DNA of 43,820 bases from Phytohabitans sp036906915 (lineage in GTDB: Bacteria; Actinomycetota; Actinomycetes; Mycobacteriales; Micromonosporaceae): assembly GCF_036906915.1 (NCBI RefSeq), contig NZ_JBAKHX010000069.1, positions 1 to 43,820 of the forward strand, written 5' to 3'. Position numbers and translations under genes: made by a program. Of this stretch, positions 23,204 to 32,320 are shown in pieces (within the stretch, counting starts at the first letter, position 1; every line of letters starts with the position of its first letter). Below the pieces are notes generated by a model, which saw only the letters and a list, made by a program, of their open reading frames with translations, was not told the DNA's origin and did not search any database.

Positions 23204-24646
23204 ATGTCCCACTCCCGCCCTGGACGCTACCTGGCCCGAGCACTCGTCTGTGCTATGGCCGCTCTCGGCGTGGTGCCGGTCGCCATGCTCGGAGGCGCCT
23301 CGCCGGCCGCCGCGGACACCACCCAGTTCCGCGGTGTCAACTGGGGCCGGCTGGGCGACAACTTCCATCGCGGACCCCTGGTCCTGCACGGATTGGACAG
23401 CTCCGACAGCTACGCGACGGTCCTGGCCAAAGCCGACGCGGTCTACACCGGCTTTCAGAACAACCTGGGCGCCAACACCGTCCGGCTCCCGATCAACACT
23501 TACACCGTCGGTACGAACTGGTGGAACGCCTACACCGGCGCCATCGACGCGGCCACAGCGAAGGGTTTCAAGGTCGTCCTCTCCTACTGGGACGACGGCG
23601 TGGCCGCCAGCGGCGGCCGGATCGTCAATACGACCGCCTTCAACAACATGTGGAATACCGTGCTCGCCCGGTACGGCACCAACGGCCTGGTCTACTTCGA
23701 GCCGATGAACGAGCCTGGCGGGCATAGCGCCAGCGACTGGGCGAACGTGGTCAGCACGTGGATCAGCAGCCGACCGTCGATCCCGCGGAACCGCATTTTC
23801 GTCAGCGGTGCCGGCCTCAATACCGACATCAAGTCGATGTGCGCCGACCGGCGCCTTGACGGGACGTTCCTGTCCCTTCACCACTACACCTTCTTCAGCG
23901 GCGCGAAGAACTACGACCAGTGGGTGGCGTACCTGCGGGACGCGATCGGCTCCTGCGCCGAGCGCACGGTCATGGACGAGTTCGGCGCGCCGATGGACAC
24001 CGGACTCAACTACCACGACGCCGCCAGCTCGGACAACTTCGTGCGCTACTTCCGCGCGACCACGACGGTGCTCCGGGAGCTGCGGATCGGCTCGATCTAC
24101 TGGCCGGGCCTGGGTGGCAAGATCACCGCCGGCCAGAGCGACGACTAGTACTCCATGCAGAAGTTGCACGGCACTGGCACCAACCTCACCCTGAGCACAC
24201 CCAACGCCAGCGGTCTCGACCGCCTCAGGTACGGCTGGGGTTTGGGGGAGGGCACCAGCCCAGGCTCGACCAGCTTGTTGCGTAGCGTCGGCACCGGACG
24301 CTGCCTGGACATCCCGGGCGCCACGACGGCCAACGTCCAAGTCCAGGTGTACGCCTGCACCAACACGGCCGCCCAGCGGTGGACCTCGACGGCTGGTGGA
24401 CAGCTCACCGCCCTCGCGGGCCAGAAATGCCTCGACGCATACAACGCGGGAACCACGAACGGCACCGTGGCCGGCACTTACACGTGCAACGGCGGCGCCA
24501 ACCAGCGGTGGACGATCGGCGCCGACGGCACCATACGCGGCGCCCAGTCGGGCCTCTGCCTGGACGTGAACACCAGCACCCTCAAGGCGCAGCTCTGGAA
24601 CTGTTGGGGCGGCGACAACCAGAAATGGCAGGTACTCAACCCCTGA
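23204..24646 (+). pseudogene. GH5-like glycoside hydrolase with CBM13, split by an in-frame amber codon
   Basis: ATG at 23204 (GAAAGGA 9 nt upstream) opens a 314-residue frame with a signal peptide (~1-38) and a clan GH-A barrel. Acid/base Glu170 is in FEPMNEPGG, nucleophile Glu259 in VMDEFGAP, and there is a conserved-looking YWPGLGG. At 24146-24148 a TAG ends it (QSDD-stop-YSMQKLHGTG). The same frame continues without another stop to 24646 through LTLSTPNASGLDRLRYGWG and a full three-repeat CBM13. The position is where related enzymes carry Trp (DDWY), so a single G-to-A change (TGG to TAG) explains it. The truncated product keeps both catalytic residues and could still be secreted, without its binding module. 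A sequencing error, a real nonsense mutation or read-through are all possible. Substrate (cellulose, mannan or other) is not assigned. Confidence 0.8.
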
Positions 24647-24891
24647 CCCACGATGCGGCCGCGAGCAGGCGGTCGAACGAGCCGCGTAATAGGCGACGAA
24701 GGTGACCGGCCGATGACGGAGCCACCTGGCGGACGGCGCCCATTCTCCGGTTCGGCAAGCAGCGGCTGGGGCTACGTGTCGCGACGCTGTCGTACTTCGC
24801 CACCACCCGTGGACGTGAGCGATCCGAAAGTGCCGTGAAAGCGCGGCCCTCTAGCGTCGGACCGCTGGCTGGTTCACGAAAGGCGAACGCC

Positions 24892-26037
24892 ATGAGCAAT
24901 TCCGAGATCACCCCGTTCCGCGTCGCGGTGCCGCAAGAGGACCTCGAGGATCTGAGTCGCCGGCTCGACAATACTCGTTGGCCCGACGCGCTCCCGGGCG
25001 ACGATTGGTCGACCGGCGTACCGACCGCGTGGCTGCGTGATCTGGTCCACTACTGGCGCACCGGCTACGACTGGCGCGCTGCCGAGGCGCAGCTGAACCA
25101 GTACCCGCAGTTCACCACCATCATCGACGGCCAGCGTATCCACTTTCTCCATGTACGGTCGCCACACGCCGACGCCTTCCCGCTGGTGCTCACGCACGGC
25201 TGGCCGGGGTCGGTGGTGGAGTTCCTCGATCTGATCGGGCCCTTGACCGACCCCGACGATCCTGCCGACGCCTTCCATGTGGTCATACCGTCGCTGCCCG
25301 GGTTCGGTTTCTCCGGGCCAACGGCGGAGGCCGGTTGGGACACGGCGCGGATCGCCCGTGCGTGGGCGGAGTTGATGCGCCGGCTCGGGTACGAGCGGTA
25401 CGGCGCGCAGGGCGGCGACATCGGGGCGGTGGTGAGCCCGCAGCTAGGCCGCGTGGCGCCGGATCGGGTCGCCGGCGTTCACGTCAACGGCGGCCCGGGC
25501 ATGCTCCCGCCGCTGCCGCTGTCCGAGGAGGAGTTGGCCAGCCTGTCCGACGTCGAGCGCGACCGGGTCCGACGGGTGGAGGCGTTCATGCGGGAGGAGT
25601 CTGGTTACATCGCGATCCAGTCCACCCGGCCGCAGACCCTGGCGTACGGGCTGGCCGACTCTCCGGTCGGGCAGCTGGCTTGGATCATGGACAAGTTCCG
25701 GGAGTGGACCCACCCGCGCGACGTGCTCCCCGACAAGGTCATCGACCGGGATCGGCTGATCACCAACGTCATGATCTACTGGCTGACCGGCACGGCCGGC
25801 TCGGCGGGATACGTCGGTTACGCGCAGGAGTTCGCCTGGGGCCAGTCGAAGGCGAACTCGGGGGTGCCCACGGCGGCGATCGTCTTCGCCCACGACGTCG
25901 GCATCCGCCGGTACGCCGAAGCAGAGAACACCATCGTGCGCTGGGTCGACGTGGATCGGGGCGGCCACTTCGCCGCGCTCGAGGAGCCTGAGACGTTGAC
26001 GGCTGACATCCGCGCCTTCTTCCGCGATCTGCGCTGA
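24892..26037 (+). CDS. Epoxide hydrolase, alpha/beta-hydrolase with EHN domain (copy 1)
   Basis: A 381-residue cytoplasmic enzyme. The N-terminal epoxide-hydrolase domain (~5-110; ITPFRVAVPQEDLEDLSRRL) precedes the core with oxyanion motif HGWPGS (102-107), nucleophile Asp176 in GGDIGAVVSP and catalytic His359 in RGGHFAALEEP. Such enzymes open epoxides to diols through an ester intermediate; the substrate is unknown. ATG at 24892 has GAAAGG 8 nt upstream; the in-frame GTG at 24835 lies before a likely -10 (TAGCGT, 24852-24857) and is less likely. A close paralogue lies at 40.3 kb. Roughly four of five residues match by eye, with identical motifs throughout. Confidence 0.9.
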   Translation: MSNSEITPFRVAVPQEDLEDLSRRLDNTRWPDALPGDDWSTGVPTAWLRDLVHYWRTGYDWRAAEAQLNQYPQFTTIIDGQRIHFLHVRSPHADAFPLVLTHGWPGSVVEFLDLIGPLTDPDDPADAFHVVIPSLPGFGFSGPTAEAGWDTARIARAWAELMRRLGYERYGAQGGDIGAVVSPQLGRVAPDRVAGVHVNGGPGMLPPLPLSEEELASLSDVERDRVRRVEAFMREESGYIAIQSTRPQTLAYGLADSPVGQLAWIMDKFREWTHPRDVLPDKVIDRDRLITNVMIYWLTGTAGSAGYVGYAQEFAWGQSKANSGVPTAAIVFAHDVGIRRYAEAENTIVRWVDVDRGGHFAALEEPETLTADIRAFFRDLR

Positions 26038-26158
26038 CGCGACTCCGTTCCCGACAGCGCAGGATTCGAACGCGGAGCGTAGCCGTTGTACGGGGAGGTC
26101 CGTCCGGGCCGCGTTGGCGCCCTGACGTCGTGCACCCCGTTGCGCCGCGCAGCGTCCG

Positions 26159-26866
26159 TCAAGGCTCAGAGGTCGCTCGCGCGGGCTGGACGGGCGTCGG
26201 CGGCTCGGCCGCGTCTGATGCCGAGTCGCCGCGCCGGGCACGTTGGCCAAGTCTGGCGGCGAGCCGGTCAAGCCCGAGCAACATCATCCCAAGCGCGACG
26301 AATTCGGCGGTCAGGATGCCGAACTGGCCAAATACCCAGGCATAGCCGCGCTCGGTCGGGTCCAGGAAGTAGTACGGGTACGGGGTGGCGAACTGTGGAT
26401 AGACCGCCGCCCGGCCCAGCGCCAACAGGGCGTATCCCAGCGGATACAGCAGCCACAGGGGCAGGTCGGCGTAGGGCACCACACGGTGCGGCGGAAAGAT
26501 CAGCCAGTCCAGCAGGACCATGCCGGGCACGAGGTAGTGCAGGGCGAAGGTGGCCCAGTTCGCGAACAGATCTCCGCCCCCGATCAGGCCGGGCAACGGG
26601 TTCGCACCGTGGTTGAGCAGGATGTGCGCCACCAGGCCGGTGATCATGATCCATAGGGTCACCGCGCCGCGCAAGCGGGGAGCCGCTGGCGCGGGATCAC
26701 CACGGCGGATCATCCAGTAGACGGTCCCACCGAAGTAGCCCATCACGATCAGGTTGCTCTGGATGGTGAAGTAGACCAGTGAACTGGAGTTGAAAGACAG
26801 GCCGAAGCACGCGGCCAACACGATGCCCACCCGCCACCAGAGTGCCGGCCGCATCCAGATCGACAT
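26159..26866 (-). CDS. Pr6Pr-family integral membrane protein
   Basis: A 235-residue membrane protein with about six hydrophobic helices. Hallmarks of the bacterial Pr6Pr (FAR-17a/AIG1-like) group are FNSSSLVYFTIQSN at the first helices, HYLVPGMVLLDWLIF in the middle, and PLWLLYPLGYALLALGRAAV then YPYYFLDP near the end. Function is not established for this family. The C-terminal tail is charged and low in complexity. The start is uncertain: ATG at 26866 puts the first helix about ten residues in; an upstream GTG at 26947 would add 27 charged residues. It is convergent with epoxide hydrolase copy 1 and divergent from the TPR gene. Confidence 0.75.
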   Translation of the reverse strand: MSIWMRPALWWRVGIVLAACFGLSFNSSSLVYFTIQSNLIVMGYFGGTVYWMIRRGDPAPAAPRLRGAVTLWIMITGLVAHILLNHGANPLPGLIGGGDLFANWATFALHYLVPGMVLLDWLIFPPHRVVPYADLPLWLLYPLGYALLALGRAAVYPQFATPYPYYFLDPTERGYAWVFGQFGILTAEFVALGMMLLGLDRLAARLGQRARRGDSASDAAEPPTPVQPARATSEP

Positions 26867-27145
26867 GTCGCACCATCCGCCGTCACCCTCGCTGAGCCTC
26901 CGTACCGTACCCGGCGCCCTCTCACCTCCTTCATACGCCGAAAGCACCCTGGTGCAGCCTGGGTGCCGGCGGGGGACGAGGAACGTCAGATGGCTCGGTC
27001 GAAGACAACCATGTCCTTGCCGGGGCCGTTGTAGCCAGCTCCAACCGCATAAGCTTGATCATGGCCACGGTCGGCTCGTCTTGTCGAGCGCCTGGCGAGA
27101 GCTGCTTTGGAATCGTCAGAGACCGTGCTCGTAGACTCCCGGTTC
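26867..27145. other. Divergent intergenic region with promoter elements
   Basis: About 280 bp between the Pr6Pr and TPR genes. It contains a perfect Shine-Dalgarno-like AAGGAGGTGA on the minus strand near 26926-26935 that is not followed by a suitable start, and TAGACT (27132-27137) on the plus strand serving the TPR gene. Nothing else is recognised. Confidence 0.4.
27132..27137 (+). promoter_or_regulatory. -10 box of a leaderless TPR transcript
   Basis: TAGACT ends 8 nt before GTG at 27146, the spacing seen in actinobacterial leaderless promoters. No Shine-Dalgarno sequence precedes the GTG. Confidence 0.45.
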
Positions 27146-28621
27146 GTGACTACATCCCCCACGCCGATCGAGGTGGCCTTCGCGCTGTTGCGGGAGGGCC
27201 GTTTGGTCGATGCCGAGAACCTCATGACACACGAGTTGCAGACCGTCACGGCGAAGCATGGTCGCGGCAGCTCGGCCTGGGCCTCGGCGCAATGCGACCT
27301 CGGCAACGTGCTGCTCAATGGCGACCAGCTCGACCGCGCGATCGAGTGCTACCGCCACGCCGCCTCCGCACCGGCGCAGGACTACGAGTCCCGCAAGGAC
27401 CGGTTGACCTACCGGCTCAACCTCGGCATGGCGCTGCGGATGGCCGGGCGACTCGACGAGGCCGAGGCGGAGCTGCGCCAGGGCGCCCAGGAGCGGCTCG
27501 CCTTCTACGGCCGCGAGCACGCCGGGTACGCGTTTGGTCTCGAACCGTTGGCGGACCTGCTGTTGCAGCGCGGCGATGTGCGGCAGGCCCGGCACGTCGT
27601 CGACGAGGCGGTGGACAACCTGTGGCGCAACGGGCACGAGCGGGTCGCCGCCGCGCTGGCGCTGCGAGCGGCGATCGTGCAGGCCGGCGGCACTGCCGAG
27701 CCGCTGTTCCTGGACCTGCGCCAGCTGCCCGACGAGGTCGTCGAGCAGGTCGCGGGCTCTGTGATCCAACGGCTCGATCACAGTGATCCAGCGTCCAAGC
27801 ACCTGCTCACCGCCCTGGTTGCCGCCCTGGAGGCGCGGCTTGGCCTCGACCACCAAGCGACGCTCAACGCGCTGTCCGTCCTGGCGAACCTCGGCCGGGA
27901 CCTTGGCGATCAGTCCGGGCGGATCGAGGCGATCGAGCGTGTGCTGGCATCGTACGACCGCCAGGGCCGCGCCGAGCAGGCGCTGATGGCGTCGCTTGGC
28001 CTGGCGATGGCACAGAGCGAGGCCGATGATGCCGAGGCGGCGCTGCTCACCTACGCGTCGGCGTACGCCAGGGCGGAGCGCATCGGTCGTCCGGAGCTGC
28101 AAAGTCAGGTGCTGCGTAACTGGGGATTGGCCCTGCAGGAGGCCGGCCAGACGGGCCCGGCGGAGCAGCGGCTGGCCGAGGCGGTGGCCCAGGCGCGCCG
28201 CGGCGCTGATTACGAGACTGTGGGTCGGGCGGGCGTCGCCCTCGGCCTGTTCCTCCAGCACGAGGGGCGACTGCCGGAGGCTCGCACGGTCCTGGAGGAG
28301 GGCCTGGCAGTCCTGGACCCTGTGCACCCGGACGCGATCGTCGGCCGCAGCCACCTCGGCGCGGTCATTGACGGCCGCACCTGCGGGTGCGGCGACCTGC
28401 AGGACACGATCGCCGACGCGTTCCGGGAGTTCGTCATCACCAGGCTGCCCGCAGACCTGCTCGCACGCCTCGACGTGAGGATCGCGGACGACGACTTCCA
28501 GGTCAACGTCGAGCTGCGGCGGGAGCCGACCGAGGCCGAGATCGAGCGCCTCAACGGCGTATTCCAGTCCGCCCACGCCGAGTTCCGTCGCCGGCTCAGC
28601 GAGCCTCAATACGCCGGATGA
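27146..28621 (+). CDS. TPR-repeat protein of unknown function
   Basis: A 491-residue soluble protein made almost wholly of helical pairs. Tetratricopeptide-like repeats are visible at the N-terminus (AFALLREGRLVDAENLM, DLGNVLLNGDQLDRAIECYR, NLGMALRMAGRLDEAEAELR) and again at ~270-400 (ASLGLAMAQSEADDAEAALL, NWGLALQEAGQTGPAEQRL, GLFLQHEGRLPEARTVLEEG). A C-terminal domain of ~80 residues has a CGCG motif and a mixed fold (VRIADDDFQVNVELRREPT). No catalytic motif or DNA-binding domain is visible; a scaffold role is typical of TPR proteins but not shown here. GTG at 27146 is chosen because of the -10 box 8 nt upstream; TTG at 27107 is the longer alternative. Confidence 0.75.
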   Translation: MTTSPTPIEVAFALLREGRLVDAENLMTHELQTVTAKHGRGSSAWASAQCDLGNVLLNGDQLDRAIECYRHAASAPAQDYESRKDRLTYRLNLGMALRMAGRLDEAEAELRQGAQERLAFYGREHAGYAFGLEPLADLLLQRGDVRQARHVVDEAVDNLWRNGHERVAAALALRAAIVQAGGTAEPLFLDLRQLPDEVVEQVAGSVIQRLDHSDPASKHLLTALVAALEARLGLDHQATLNALSVLANLGRDLGDQSGRIEAIERVLASYDRQGRAEQALMASLGLAMAQSEADDAEAALLTYASAYARAERIGRPELQSQVLRNWGLALQEAGQTGPAEQRLAEAVAQARRGADYETVGRAGVALGLFLQHEGRLPEARTVLEEGLAVLDPVHPDAIVGRSHLGAVIDGRTCGCGDLQDTIADAFREFVITRLPADLLARLDVRIADDDFQVNVELRREPTEAEIERLNGVFQSAHAEFRRRLSEPQYAG

Positions 28622-28703
28622 CCGTTCGCAGATCACGACCTTGGGTAGTCCAGAAGCCGGCCTCGTCACACCACCGTCTCCTCGAACTTGAAAGACTGGG
28701 CCG

Positions 28704-29621
28704 GTGACTGTTCTCCTGCCCCGCTCGCGTGTGGACAGCCTCATCGATGTGGGTCAGGTGCTTGAGATCCTTCGTGAGGGGTTCCGCGTCGTGGCGCCGG
28801 AGGAGCCTCCACTACGGATTCGTACGGACCTTCCCGGTCCGGGTGCCGCAACCTGTCTGATGCCGGGCCTGCTGCCTGGCATTCCGGCGTACACCGTGAA
28901 GGTGAATGCCAAGTTTCCAAACGCCACGCCAGCGTTACGCGGCGTGGTGTGCCTGCACGATATCCAGTCCGGTGAGTTGCTGGCGCTGGCCGACTCGGCC
29001 TCCGTCACGTCGTGGCGAACCGGCCTGTCCGCCGCGCTAGGGACGCACGTGCTCGCCGATGCGGGCGCCGACGTACTCGGCTTCGTCGGGACCGGCGCGC
29101 AGGCCAGCAGGGCATTGGCAGGTCTGCGCCGGCTGCGTTCATGGCGCCGTATCGTCGCCTGTGACATCGACCCGACACGCGCGGCCGAGTTCACCACAAG
29201 GGTCGTGGCGGATGCCGCCGCCGTCGCGGCCGAGGCCGATGTCGTCCTGCTCGCTACCTGGTCCCGTCAACCATTGCTGTACGCCAGTGACGTGCGACTC
29301 GGACAACATCTCACAACGCTCGGCGCGGACGAACCGGGCAAGATGGAATTGTCTGCCGACCTGCTGAGGGCGGCACGCGTGGTGGTCGACGATGTCGACC
29401 TGGCGGTCACCTCGGGCGCGCTCGGCAACGCCCGCCTCGACGCCAGCGCCGCCGCCGGGACACTGGGTGACGTCCTTCGAGGTGACCTTCAAGCCCACAG
29501 TGTCAAGGCGGTCAGCGTCTACGCGCCCGTTGGGCTGCCCTGGCAAGACCTCGCGCTGACCTGGTGGCTCTATCAGCGCGCCATGAACTCTGACGCCCTG
29601 ATCATCGATCTGCTCGCGTGA
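28704..29621 (+). CDS. Ornithine cyclodeaminase / mu-crystallin family protein
   Basis: A 305-residue protein of the OCD/mu-crystallin fold. The N-terminal substrate domain contains YTVKVNAKFPNATPALRGVV and LHDIQSGELLALADSASVTS, where family members bind substrate. The Rossmann motif is GFVGTGAQASRAL (~126-138), followed by TTLGADEPGKMEL, the family's conserved GAD-x-P-G-x-x-E-L. Members include ornithine cyclodeaminases, ketimine reductases and alanine dehydrogenases, so the exact reaction is unknown. The GTG start at 28704 lacks a Shine-Dalgarno sequence and has AAGACT 6 nt upstream, so it may be leaderless. No amino-acid or siderophore biosynthesis gene is adjacent. Confidence 0.82.
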   Translation: MTVLLPRSRVDSLIDVGQVLEILREGFRVVAPEEPPLRIRTDLPGPGAATCLMPGLLPGIPAYTVKVNAKFPNATPALRGVVCLHDIQSGELLALADSASVTSWRTGLSAALGTHVLADAGADVLGFVGTGAQASRALAGLRRLRSWRRIVACDIDPTRAAEFTTRVVADAAAVAAEADVVLLATWSRQPLLYASDVRLGQHLTTLGADEPGKMELSADLLRAARVVVDDVDLAVTSGALGNARLDASAAAGTLGDVLRGDLQAHSVKAVSVYAPVGLPWQDLALTWWLYQRAMNSDALIIDLLA

Positions 29622-29753
29622 CCGCCGCCTACGTCGACCGCGAGTGACCAGGCTGGCGCTATCGCGCCCTGCTGACCCAGGAACCCTGAGCCTTCGTCAC
29701 GGCAAGTCCGCGTCCGCGCCAACTCGAAAGCGCACGACAGGCGTCTGGGAAGT

Positions 29754-30650
29754 ATGGGGACGAGGGGCGCCGCGGGTGGGCTGTGTGAGAAGTGTTCTGC
29801 CAGGTATGCCGGCCTACCGGGCTCGGGACGGTGCCTGGTGCACGCCGCTGGTCTGGACGTGTTCGAGGGGCGGTGCGGTCTTGACAGGACGGGCTTCACC
29901 CCGCCGTCGTACGAGTCCGTGCACCGGCTGACGCTGATCCGTTCCGGCGCTTTTCTTGTCCGGGTCAACGGTCAGGAGTCGTTTGTGGACTGTGGCGCGG
30001 CGGTGTTCACGCACCCAGGGGACGAGCTGCGGTTGGCCCATCCGTTGGGCTGCGGTGACACTTTCACCACGGTGGAGTTCGCCTCGCAGGTGCTGGCCGG
30101 GCGCGAGGGCGAGTGGGGGTTGTCCGTCCACCGCCTGCCGCTGGACGACGATCTGGATCTGTTGCACCGGACCCTGGTCGCCGCGTCTCGCCGAGGTGTG
30201 GACGCGTTCGCCGTTGTGGATCAGATGCATGGTCTGCTTGACCGGCTGCTGACCGCACCTGGGTCCCGTGCGGTGGGTGTGTACGGCGCGTGGACGCCGC
30301 GCCGTCGGGAGACCTTGGTGGCGCACCGGCGGCTGGCTGACCGTGCCCGTGAGGCGCTGGCGGCCGGTCAGTACACCGTCGGGCTGGATGAGCTCGCTGC
30401 GCTGGTGAGCACCTCCCCACATCACCTGAGCCGGGTGTTCCGGCAGGTCACCGGCGAAACCCTGACCGCATACCGCAACCGCCTGCGGGTCCGCGCGGTG
30501 CTCTCTGACCTGCAGGACGGGGCGGGTAACCTGCGCACGCTCGCCGCCCGGCACGGTTTTGCCGACCAGGCGCACCTGACCCGGGTGGTGCGGCGGCAAC
30601 TCGGCCACCTGCCCAGTGAGGTGCGGCGCATGTTGGCCGCGCCGGGCTGA
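29754..30650 (+). CDS. AraC-family transcriptional regulator
   Basis: A 298-residue regulator. The N-terminal cupin-like sensor region (~25-125) includes LIRSGAFLVRVNGQESFVD and AVFTHPGDELRLAHP. The C-terminal AraC double helix-turn-helix (~193-295) includes GLDELAALVSTSPHHLSRVF, then RQVTGETLTAYRNRLR and RTLAARHGFADQAHLTRVVR. The ligand and targets are unknown. The start is uncertain: ATG 29754 gives a short Cys-containing leader (CEKCSARY), while GTG 29838 would begin just before the sensor domain and is equally plausible. It lies between the OCD gene and a secreted hydrolase, which could be its targets. Confidence 0.82.
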   Translation: MGTRGAAGGLCEKCSARYAGLPGSGRCLVHAAGLDVFEGRCGLDRTGFTPPSYESVHRLTLIRSGAFLVRVNGQESFVDCGAAVFTHPGDELRLAHPLGCGDTFTTVEFASQVLAGREGEWGLSVHRLPLDDDLDLLHRTLVAASRRGVDAFAVVDQMHGLLDRLLTAPGSRAVGVYGAWTPRRRETLVAHRRLADRAREALAAGQYTVGLDELAALVSTSPHHLSRVFRQVTGETLTAYRNRLRVRAVLSDLQDGAGNLRTLAARHGFADQAHLTRVVRRQLGHLPSEVRRMLAAPG

Positions 30651-30731
30651 ATCGCGCATCAATGTTCAACGCGGCCGTGGTCGGGCGGGTGCAGCATGAC
30701 TTGCGAATTCGTCGATCAGGAGGAGCGTCAG

Positions 30732-32162
30732 ATGCGAGCACCTCGCGCAAGACACTGGGCCGGAATCGTCTTGATCGGCGTTGTCTGCGCCATGCTCGGC
30801 CCGGCCTCGCAGCCCGCATCGGCCGAGATGGCCTTCGCCGAGGCGACCGCGGGGTCGGTGACGGCGACGCCAGCCGGCTCCGGACCGCAGCTCACCGACT
30901 CGCGTCCCTGTGCCGGCGTCGCAAGCTTCACCTGTTCATACCTCACCGTTCCGCGGGACCGCACCGGACGCACGCCGGGAACGCTGCGGCTGCCGGTCGC
31001 GGTGGCGGACAACGCGGCCGCACCGCGCGGCACGCTGCTGATGCTCAGCGGCGGTCCGGGGCAGCCAGGCGTCGGCCTCCTCCCGCGGATCAGCCAGCGC
31101 GTTTCCTATCTGTTGAACGACTACCGAATGGTCATGATCGACCAGCGGGGCACCGGCGAGGGTGCGATCGACTGCGAGCGCCTGCAGGCTGAGGTGGGCT
31201 CGTCCGACATCACCCCACCCTCACCCGAGGCCGTACGCGAGTGCGCGCGCCAGCTCGGAGGGAACCGGCACCATTACACGACCGCCGACACCGTCGCCGA
31301 TCTTGAGGATCTGCGCCAGGCACTCAACGTCTCGCGGTGGACGCTCGACGGGGTGTCGTATGGCACGTTCGTAGCCCAACACTACGGACTGACATTCCCC
31401 GGGCGGGTAAGCCGGATGGTGCTCGACTCGGTGGTCCCGCTGGACATCGACCCGCTGTACGTCGCCGGCCTGCATCGCACCGGATGGATGCTGCGCCAGG
31501 CATGCCGGGAACAGAACTGTGGATTCGACCCGGCGGCGGCGCTCGCCGACGTCGTGCGTCGATACGACAACGGCGTCGGCGTCTTCGACCTGATCGTGAT
31601 CGCAAGCATCATCGATCCCAAGCTGACCGGCGAGGGGTACTTTCCCGTGCTGACACTCCTGCGCCTGGCCGCCCAAGGGGAACCGGAGCCGCTCAACCAG
31701 GCCATCGCGGCGATACAGGGCGGGGAGGAAACGTCGCCCGCCCAGTACAGTGCGGGACTGCATGTGGCGACGCTCTGCGCTGACCTCGTCCGCGCGCCGT
31801 GGGGGAACTCGATGGCGCCGCTGTGGCGACGAGACGCCGCCCTCGCCGCGGCGGAGCAGAATCTGTCCGCCAAGCAGGTGTGGCCGTTCGAGCCACGGAC
31901 AGCCGTCGGCAACGGCGTCGTTCAGGGCTGCCGGCACTGGCCGCCGGCGCGCGTGAACCCACAGCCGCCGCACGACCGGCTGACCATGCCGGTGCTGCTG
32001 ATCAACGGGGACCGGGATCTGTCCACGCCGCTGGAGTGGGCGGTGGAGCGAGCGGCCCGGATGCCGCGTGGCAAATTAGTGATCATCCCTGGCATGGGTC
32101 ACTCGATACAGGGCCGCAATGCCGCCGGCGACCAGGCCGTACGGCAGTTCCTCCTGCACTGA
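30732..32162 (+). CDS. Secreted TAP-type alpha/beta-hydrolase (tripeptidyl aminopeptidase family), copy 1
   Basis: A 476-residue exported enzyme. The signal peptide ends near residue 31 (PASA-EM). The prolyl-aminopeptidase-like core has oxyanion motif LSGGPGQPG (~106-114), IDQRGTGEG and nucleophile Ser209 in LDGVSYGTFVAQHYG. The TAP-like C-terminal domain has INGDRDLSTPLEWA (acid) and PGMGHSIQGRN (His). Such enzymes cleave short N-terminal peptides from secreted proteins or scavenge peptides. ATG at 30732 follows an excellent AGGAGGAG; the earlier in-frame ATG at 30696 has none. A second, divergent copy lies 1.2 kb downstream. Confidence 0.88.
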   Translation: MRAPRARHWAGIVLIGVVCAMLGPASQPASAEMAFAEATAGSVTATPAGSGPQLTDSRPCAGVASFTCSYLTVPRDRTGRTPGTLRLPVAVADNAAAPRGTLLMLSGGPGQPGVGLLPRISQRVSYLLNDYRMVMIDQRGTGEGAIDCERLQAEVGSSDITPPSPEAVRECARQLGGNRHHYTTADTVADLEDLRQALNVSRWTLDGVSYGTFVAQHYGLTFPGRVSRMVLDSVVPLDIDPLYVAGLHRTGWMLRQACREQNCGFDPAAALADVVRRYDNGVGVFDLIVIASIIDPKLTGEGYFPVLTLLRLAAQGEPEPLNQAIAAIQGGEETSPAQYSAGLHVATLCADLVRAPWGNSMAPLWRRDAALAAAEQNLSAKQVWPFEPRTAVGNGVVQGCRHWPPARVNPQPPHDRLTMPVLLINGDRDLSTPLEWAVERAARMPRGKLVIIPGMGHSIQGRNAAGDQAVRQFLLH

Positions 32163-32275
32163 GGACACGGCGCCGGGCGGTGCGGTCCCGTCTGGACGGT
32201 GCCATCGCTTCCGAGAACGCGGCCTGAAGTTCGAGGTCATCGACGAAGGATCTTCGCCGGCACATCAATAAAAAC

Positions 32276-32313
32276 GATTGCTTTCGACCAAGATGATCGC
32301 TGATTGCTATTAT
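32276..32313 (+). promoter_or_regulatory. lysR promoter: direct repeats and leaderless-type -10
   Basis: TATTAT (32308-32313) lies 7 nt before the lysR ATG, a leaderless arrangement. GATTGCT occurs twice (32276-32282 and 32302-32308) with a 26-bp period in an unusually AT-rich patch, possibly the regulator's own site. Confidence 0.45.
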
Positions 32314-32320
32314 GTGACGC

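Noticed and set aside
26060..26090. A GGATTCGAAC string resembling a tRNA T-loop on the minus strand
   Set aside because: The flanking bases cannot form the 5-bp T stem, and no D arm, anticodon arm or acceptor pairing could be found around it.
27116..28744. A 542-codon minus-strand open frame opposite the TPR gene
   Set aside because: The TPR repeats on the plus strand are clear; the antisense frame has no motifs and biased composition.
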